A DNA stretch of 64,000 nucleotides from Flavobacterium branchiophilum NBRC 15030 = ATCC 35035 (lineage in GTDB: Bacteria; Bacteroidota; Bacteroidia; Flavobacteriales; Flavobacteriaceae). Location: NCBI RefSeq assembly GCF_002217205.1, contig NZ_MUGT01000047.1, forward strand, positions 42,870 through 106,869, in the 5' to 3' direction. Positions 59,659 through 64,000 of the stretch are shown here, in pieces (within the stretch, counting starts at the first letter, position 1; each line of letters opens with the position of its first letter). The notes under the pieces are model-generated. The model was not told where the DNA came from. It worked only from the letters and a program-made list of their open reading frames with translations, and searched no databases. Position numbers and translations under genes: made by a program.

Positions 59659-59679
59659 AGAGGGCTAAATTATAAAATT

Positions 59680-60423
59680 ATGTCAGATTTAACAATAAAT
59701 ACTACACAAAATGTTACAATCAATTTTACGGCTGCTTCCATAGGCGAACGAATGTTGGCAAGTCTATTGGATTTACTGATAAAAATAGCTTACGGTATAG
59801 CTGTTTCTTATGTAGTTTTTGATGTTTTTAATTTTAATAATTGGATGCAAACATGGGATGATTGGTCGAAATTTGCTATTTATATCGTGATTTTTTTTCC
59901 AATTTTGATATATTCTTTAGTTTTAGAAAGCATTTTTGAAGGGCAAACCATTGGAAAAAAAATTATAAAAATAAAAGTTGTAAAAATGGAAGGCTATCAA
60001 GCCCATATTGGTGATTTTTTTATAAGATGGCTTTTTAGAATTGTAGAAAATAACTTAATGGGTGGATTAATTGGTTTAATAGCTATGATAATCAGCAAAA
60101 AAGTGCAACGATTTGGCGATATGGCTGCTGGAACGGCGGTTATTACTCTAAAAAATAATATTACAATTAATAGCACTATTTTAGAAAATATTGATAATCA
60201 ATACGTGCCAATTTACCCTCAAGTCATCAAACTTTCTGATAACGATATGCGAATTATTAAGGAAACTTTTGAAAATGCTCGTGTAAAAGGCGATTATGAA
60301 ACATTGAAAAAATTAGTTTCAAAAATTGAATCTGTTTCAGGTATCAAAAATCAATCTGGAAATGTAACTGATTTCATAAGAACAGTGTTGAAAGATTACA
60401 ATTTTTATACTCAAAATATGTAA
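59680..60423 (+). CDS. RDD family membrane protein
   Basis: A 247-residue protein from the ATG at 59680 (MSDLTINTTQNVTINF). A longer frame from 59545 runs antisense into the SpoIIM gene and was rejected. The RDD signature is at SIGERMLASLLDLLIKIAYG (R..D pattern), and GQTIGKKIIKIKVVK plus MQRFGDMAAGTAVI (RFGDMAAGT) complete the family. Three or four helices lie in residues 20-165; the C-terminal 75 residues are cytoplasmic and helical. RDD genes are regularly divergent from SpoIIM in this gene set. The two starts share a 21-bp gap, so their promoters must overlap the neighbouring coding regions. Confidence 0.9.
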   Translation: MSDLTINTTQNVTINFTAASIGERMLASLLDLLIKIAYGIAVSYVVFDVFNFNNWMQTWDDWSKFAIYIVIFFPILIYSLVLESIFEGQTIGKKIIKIKVVKMEGYQAHIGDFFIRWLFRIVENNLMGGLIGLIAMIISKKVQRFGDMAAGTAVITLKNNITINSTILENIDNQYVPIYPQVIKLSDNDMRIIKETFENARVKGDYETLKKLVSKIESVSGIKNQSGNVTDFIRTVLKDYNFYTQNM

Positions 60424-60445
60424 TGTCAAATAAAAAAAAGAGCAA

Positions 60446-61390
60446 TTGGAAGAACTAAACATTAGGTTGTACGAACCTTCAGATTTTCAAAAATGGAATG
60501 ATTTTGTTGCAGATGCTACAGAATCGTCTTTTTTATTTGATCGAAATTATATGGAATACCATAAAAATAGATTTACAGATTATTCTTTAATTATCTATAC
60601 AAATAAGGCATGGGTTGCAATACTGCCAGCTTTTTCTTTAGATAATAATTTGTATTCCCATTTTGGTTTAACTTATGGGGGATTCGTGTTTTCTAAAACA
60701 TTTCCCACAGTTGAAAAAGAAAAAATACTTCAAAAAGTTTTATCTTTTTTGCGAGAGGCACATTTTAAACACTTGTATATCAAACCCATTGTTCAAATTT
60801 ATAAGAAAAAAATAGATTTCGGAATGGAGTATTTATTGGTTAAAAACCAAGGTGTTCTATACCGAAAAGAAATGAATTTGGCCATTGATTTTGCAAATTG
60901 GCATGGTTCCAAAAGCAAATGGAAACATTATAAAAAAGCGGTTCAAAATGGTTTAATTCTAAAAAAAGAAACTACATTTGACGGCTTTTGGAATCAAGTT
61001 TTGATCCCAAAATTAGCAGATAAGTACCAAACCAAGCCAGTACATTCAATTGAAGAAATATCTTATTTGCATAATAAATTTCCCGATAAAATATTGCAAT
61101 ATAATGTGTATTTACAAAACGAATTGTTAGCGGGCATCACATTGTTTGACTTTGGTTTTGTTGTCAAATCTCAATATGGTGCCACAACATCTAAAGGTAT
61201 GAAATACAGAGCATTAGATTTTGCATTTATTGCTTTAATTGACATGTTTCAACATCAAAAAAAATATTTTGATATGGGTACCGTCAATGAAAACGAAGGA
61301 AAAAGCTACAATATTGGACTGATTCAACAAAAAGAAGAATTAGGATGTAGTGTGTACTTACAAGAATATTATAAGATAAATATTTCATAA
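60446..61390 (+). CDS. GNAT/FemAB-like acyltransferase with TTG start
   Basis: A 314-residue protein. The GNAT/FemAB-like fold is suggested by IRLYEPSDFQKWNDFVADAT, FLFDRNYMEYHKNRF ('fl.s..wme.h'), the aromatic LYSHFGLTYGGFVFSK and, in the second half, QNELLAGITLFDFG and FDMGTVNENEGKSYNIGL. It may add an acyl or aminoacyl group to a sugar or lipid precursor. The frame has an in-frame stop 15 bp before the TTG at 60446 and no ATG until residue 36, so TTG is the likely start. It stands directly before a sugar aminotransferase, consistent with acylation of an amino sugar. Confidence 0.7.
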   Translation: MEELNIRLYEPSDFQKWNDFVADATESSFLFDRNYMEYHKNRFTDYSLIIYTNKAWVAILPAFSLDNNLYSHFGLTYGGFVFSKTFPTVEKEKILQKVLSFLREAHFKHLYIKPIVQIYKKKIDFGMEYLLVKNQGVLYRKEMNLAIDFANWHGSKSKWKHYKKAVQNGLILKKETTFDGFWNQVLIPKLADKYQTKPVHSIEEISYLHNKFPDKILQYNVYLQNELLAGITLFDFGFVVKSQYGATTSKGMKYRALDFAFIALIDMFQHQKKYFDMGTVNENEGKSYNIGLIQQKEELGCSVYLQEYYKINIS

Positions 61391-61396
61391 AAAAAC

Positions 61397-62488
61397 ATGA
61401 TAAAATTTCTTGATTTACATCAAATAAACAAACCGTACGAAAAAATGTTTCAATCTAAGTTTAAAGAAATTTTAGATAATGGATGGTATATTTTGGGTCA
61501 AGAGCTTATAAATTTTGAAAATAGTTTTGCAAAATATTATAATATGAAACATGCTATTGGCGTTGGCAACGGTTTAGACGCTTTGATAGTAACTTTTAAA
61601 GCCTATCTTCAGTTGGGAATATTAGCACCTGGAGACGAAGTAATTGTTCCTGCTAATACATATATTGCTAGTATCATTAGTATAGTTGAAGTGGGTTTAA
61701 CTCCTGTGTTGGTAGAACCTTGTTTAGACACGTATAATATAAATCCTCATGAAATAATTACCCATTTAACCCCAAAAACGAAAGCCATTTTAGTTGTTCA
61801 TTTATATGGTCAATTAGCTGAAATGTCTGAAATACAGAAAATAGCACTTTATAACGGACTTGTAATTGTGGAAGATGTGGCACAAGCAGTAGGAACATTT
61901 TTTGAAATAGATGACAACATACGAAGTGCAAAATGCTTTAGTTTTTATCCTGGAAAAAATTTAGGGGCTTTAGGCGATGGAGGAGCCGTTTTGACAAACG
62001 ACTCTGAGCTATCAAATACCATAAAATTATTAAGAAATTACGGTTCAAAAGTAAAATATCAAAACGAAATTATTGGTGTTAATTCTAGGTTAGATGAAAT
62101 GCAAGCTGCATTTTTGAATATCAAATTACCAAATTTGAATGAAGATAATAGAATTAGACAAAATATTGCAAAAGAATATCTAACAAATATTAAAAATGAT
62201 AAAATAATATTGCCAAAATGGGATTATCAAACCCAACATGTTTTCCACCTTTTTGTAATTAGAACTGCAAACAGATTGGATTTACAAAATTATCTTTCAG
62301 AAAAAAAGATAGAATCCATGATCCATTACCCCATACCACCTCATAAGCAATTGGCTTTTAAATGTTGGAATTCAAATTCATTTCCTATTACTGAAATGAT
62401 TCATAATCAAGTGATTAGTATTCCTATGAGTCCTGTTTTGACATCAAATGAAATCCATTATATTATTCAAACTCTAAATCAATATTAA
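61397..62488 (+). CDS. DegT/DnrJ/EryC1/StrS aminotransferase (FdtB-like)
   Basis: A 363-residue sugar aminotransferase. The PLP lysine is Lys-187 in [18 protein letters not shown], the PLP ring Asp-160 in VEDVAQAVG, and [12 protein letters not shown] with [19 protein letters not shown] are also family features. Closest in my memory are FdtB/QdtB enzymes that aminate dTDP-3-keto-6-deoxyhexose at C3, so the product would be a dTDP-3-amino-3,6-dideoxyhexose for O-antigen. The genes for the keto sugar (RmlA/B, FdtA) are not in the window. It is 6 bp after the acyltransferase-like gene, and its stop touches the next start. Confidence 0.9.
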   Translation: MIKFLDLHQINKPYEKMFQSKFKEILDNGWYILGQELINFENSFAKYYNMKHAIGVGNGLDALIVTFKAYLQLGILAPGDEVIVPANTYIASIISIVEVGLTPVLVEPCLDTYNINPHEIITHLTPKTKAILVVHLYGQLAEMSEIQKIALYNGLVIVEDVAQAVGTFFEIDDNIRSAKCFSFYPGKNLGALGDGGAVLTNDSELSNTIKLLRNYGSKVKYQNEIIGVNSRLDEMQAAFLNIKLPNLNEDNRIRQNIAKEYLTNIKNDKIILPKWDYQTQHVFHLFVIRTANRLDLQNYLSEKKIESMIHYPIPPHKQLAFKCWNSNSFPITEMIHNQVISIPMSPVLTSNEIHYIIQTLNQY

Positions 62489-63775
62489 TTGAAAATAAGA
62501 CATAAAATACTACAATCTAAATTATTTAAAGTTACTTCTTTAAATAGTATTAGTGTTTTAATAAAAATTGTAATAGGAATTGTTTCATCAAAAATATTAG
62601 CCGTTGCAGTTGGGGCTTCTGGTATGGCTTTGATAGGTAATTTTAGAAATTTTTTAAATGTAATTGAAAGTATTTCTACATTTGGTACAGCTAATGGTAT
62701 TATCAAATTGGCAGCAACGCATAAAAAAGAGGATGATAAATTGAAATCAATTCTTTCTACCTTGCTATTTTCTACTGTATTTTTATCAATTTTTTTATCA
62801 TTTCTGCTATTTTTTTTAGCTAATTATATTCAAGACCAAATTTTTGGTAGCCATTTTAATTTTGTTTCGATTATTCGTGTTTTAGCATTGGTTTTGCCGT
62901 TATATGCCTTGTCAATTGTCATGATGGCATTTTTAAATGGATTAGGTGCTTTCAAAAAAATCATTTATCTCAATATGATTGGCAATGTTTTAGGGTTGGT
63001 TTTTACAATTTATTTAGTAGGAAATTGGCATACTTATGGTGGTTTACTTGCAAGTATTTTTGCACCAACAGTACTTTTTTTTATTGCTTATTATTATTTA
63101 AATCAACAAATTAATATCATAAAATCTTGTAAATGGACTTTTTTTAATAGTCAATTATTAATTAATTTGTTAGATTTTTCTTTAATGTCTTTAGTTTCAG
63201 CTATTGGAACACCTATTGTTTTACTTACATTAAGAAATGTTGTTGTATTGCAAATAGGATTGCAATATGCGGGGTATTGGGAAACTATGACTAGAATATC
63301 AAATTATTATATGATGTTTATTACAACTATTTTAAGTTTGTTTTTTTTGCCTAAATTAGCCGCTTTTCCTAGTAAAAAGGACATTAAAAAAACATTTATG
63401 TTATATTACAAAACATTATTACCTGTTTTTATTATTGGTAGTGTTTTTATATATTTATTTAGATTTTATATCATCAATGGGCTATTTACATCTGAATTTC
63501 AACCCGTTGAAAATTTGTTTTTGGGACAACTTATTGGAGATGTTTTCAAGGTTGCATCACTTATTTTGGGTTATAATTTATTGGCCCAAAAAATGACTAA
63601 AACGTATATTGTTACAGAATTAGTTTCGTTAGCGGTGATGTATTTTTCTACATTATTTGCCATACAATATTTTGGATTTCAAGGTATCGTAATTGGTCAT
63701 TGTATAACATTTGTAAGTTATTTTATTGTTTTGTTATTTGTTTTTAGAAAGATTATTTTTATAAAAAATATTTAA
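62489..63775 (+). CDS. O-antigen translocase, Wzx-type flippase
   Basis: A 428-residue membrane protein of the MOP superfamily with about 12 helices. It starts with KIRHKILQSKLFKVTSLNSI and has the family-typical GIVSSKILAVAVGASGMALI near residue 30 and IESISTFGTANGIIKLAA near 70. Wzx proteins flip lipid-linked O-antigen units across the inner membrane. The start is a TTG that directly follows the TAA of the aminotransferase gene; no earlier or nearby ATG is possible in frame. It is the last complete gene of the window; the polysaccharide locus probably continues outside. Confidence 0.88.
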   Translation: MKIRHKILQSKLFKVTSLNSISVLIKIVIGIVSSKILAVAVGASGMALIGNFRNFLNVIESISTFGTANGIIKLAATHKKEDDKLKSILSTLLFSTVFLSIFLSFLLFFLANYIQDQIFGSHFNFVSIIRVLALVLPLYALSIVMMAFLNGLGAFKKIIYLNMIGNVLGLVFTIYLVGNWHTYGGLLASIFAPTVLFFIAYYYLNQQINIIKSCKWTFFNSQLLINLLDFSLMSLVSAIGTPIVLLTLRNVVVLQIGLQYAGYWETMTRISNYYMMFITTILSLFFLPKLAAFPSKKDIKKTFMLYYKTLLPVFIIGSVFIYLFRFYIINGLFTSEFQPVENLFLGQLIGDVFKVASLILGYNLLAQKMTKTYIVTELVSLAVMYFSTLFAIQYFGFQGIVIGHCITFVSYFIVLLFVFRKIIFIKNI

Positions 63776-63867
63776 AAAAATATAAGTTATTTTATTTTAA
63801 AAATAATAAATTACTTATAAAAACATATATAATGATATGACTAAATGCTGTTAGTTGTATCATTTTT

Positions 63868-64000
63868 TGCGTTATGGATAGTAGTGGAAATCCTTTTTTG
63901 AGGCTTTATCTGACTAAAAAAAGATTATTTCACAATATTATATTTCTTTTTGAGTTTAATGAACGTTGTTTGAAACGGATAGCCCGAACCTTGGGGAACG
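63868..64000 (-). repeat. Dispersed flavobacterial-type repeat (copy 4, cut by the window edge)
   Basis: Read on the minus strand, this begins at the window edge with CGTTCCCCAAGGTTCGGGCT followed by ATCCGTTTCAA (63970-64000) and ends with AAAAGGATTTCCACTACTAT then CCATAACGCA (63868-63898). These ends match the copy at 32297-32398; the middle is variable. The stretch 63776-63867 is AT-rich with an imperfect inverted repeat (about 63783-63819) that might end transcription of the flippase gene. Confidence 0.7.

Noticed and set aside
59545..59679. Longer N terminus for the RDD protein
   Set aside because: The extension lies entirely within the antisense of the SpoIIM gene and has no family similarity.
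1..64000. Prophage or insertion sequence
   Set aside because: No transposase, integrase, terminase or capsid-like protein was found on either strand; the only mobile-type signals are small non-coding repeats.

Overview
The window looks like a chromosomal segment of a low-GC member of Bacteroidota, class Flavobacteriia. Three observations support this. Most recognisable promoters follow the Bacteroidota pattern (a -33 TTG and a -7 TAnnTTTG). Several gene types are typical of flavobacteria: a CusA-TolC fusion, a LETM1-related protein, a Fnr-type regulator divergent from CcoI, and a UbiA/KdsC/DUF2520/Maf operon. The intergenic repeats also form families of a kind I remember from flavobacterial genomes, which I could not check.

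Region 1 (2-12940) is an accessory island, all on the + strand. It holds SMI1/KNR4 (SUKH)-type, DKNYY-like, DUF6714-like, TPR and GxxExxY proteins and a 1447-residue SUKH protein with a duplicated YNHG domain. This is the kind of cluster seen beside polymorphic toxins, although no toxin lies in the window. A 96-bp hairpin-type repeat recurs as a four-unit array. The island ends with an AT-rich gene for a nuclease-like protein, bracketed by a 95%-identical 87-bp copy of the 3' end of the giant gene.

Region 2 (13230-36116) is mostly housekeeping: RhlE-type helicase, SCO protein, gamma-glutamyltransferase, a Fnr-type regulator facing the copper ATPase CcoI across a Fnr-like palindrome, M1 and S9 peptidases, patatin, TSUP transporter, L,D-transpeptidase, YbaB, cysteine synthase family enzyme, KTSC/J-domain protein, a TlpA-type thioredoxin gene split by an in-frame TGA, tRNA-Tyr, threonylcarbamoyl-AMP synthase, tRNA nucleotidyltransferase-like protein and heme A synthase.

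Region 3 (36152-45206, all minus) holds OxyR with its two redox cysteines, a LETM1-related protein, an LTA-synthase-like sulfatase, a sodium:solute symporter with a previously uncalled 35-residue partner protein, Maf, a UbiA-type prenyltransferase, a KdsC-like phosphatase and a DUF2520 protein. Region 4 (45426-52562, plus) is a metal-handling operon: CusA-TolC fusion, periplasmic adaptor, ferritin-like/VIT1 fusion, then a DUF2231-like membrane protein.

Region 5 (52602-59658, minus) has a TrmH-type methyltransferase and then the MoxR/DUF58/DUF4350/DUF4129/membrane/SpoIIM set, with an RDD protein divergent from it (59680). Region 6 (60446-end) starts a surface-polysaccharide locus: FemAB/GNAT-like protein, sugar aminotransferase and Wzx-like flippase, two of them with TTG starts. 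A dispersed repeat family (four copies in the window) closes the segment. All functional calls come from reading the sequence and from memory of the families; no database search was run.
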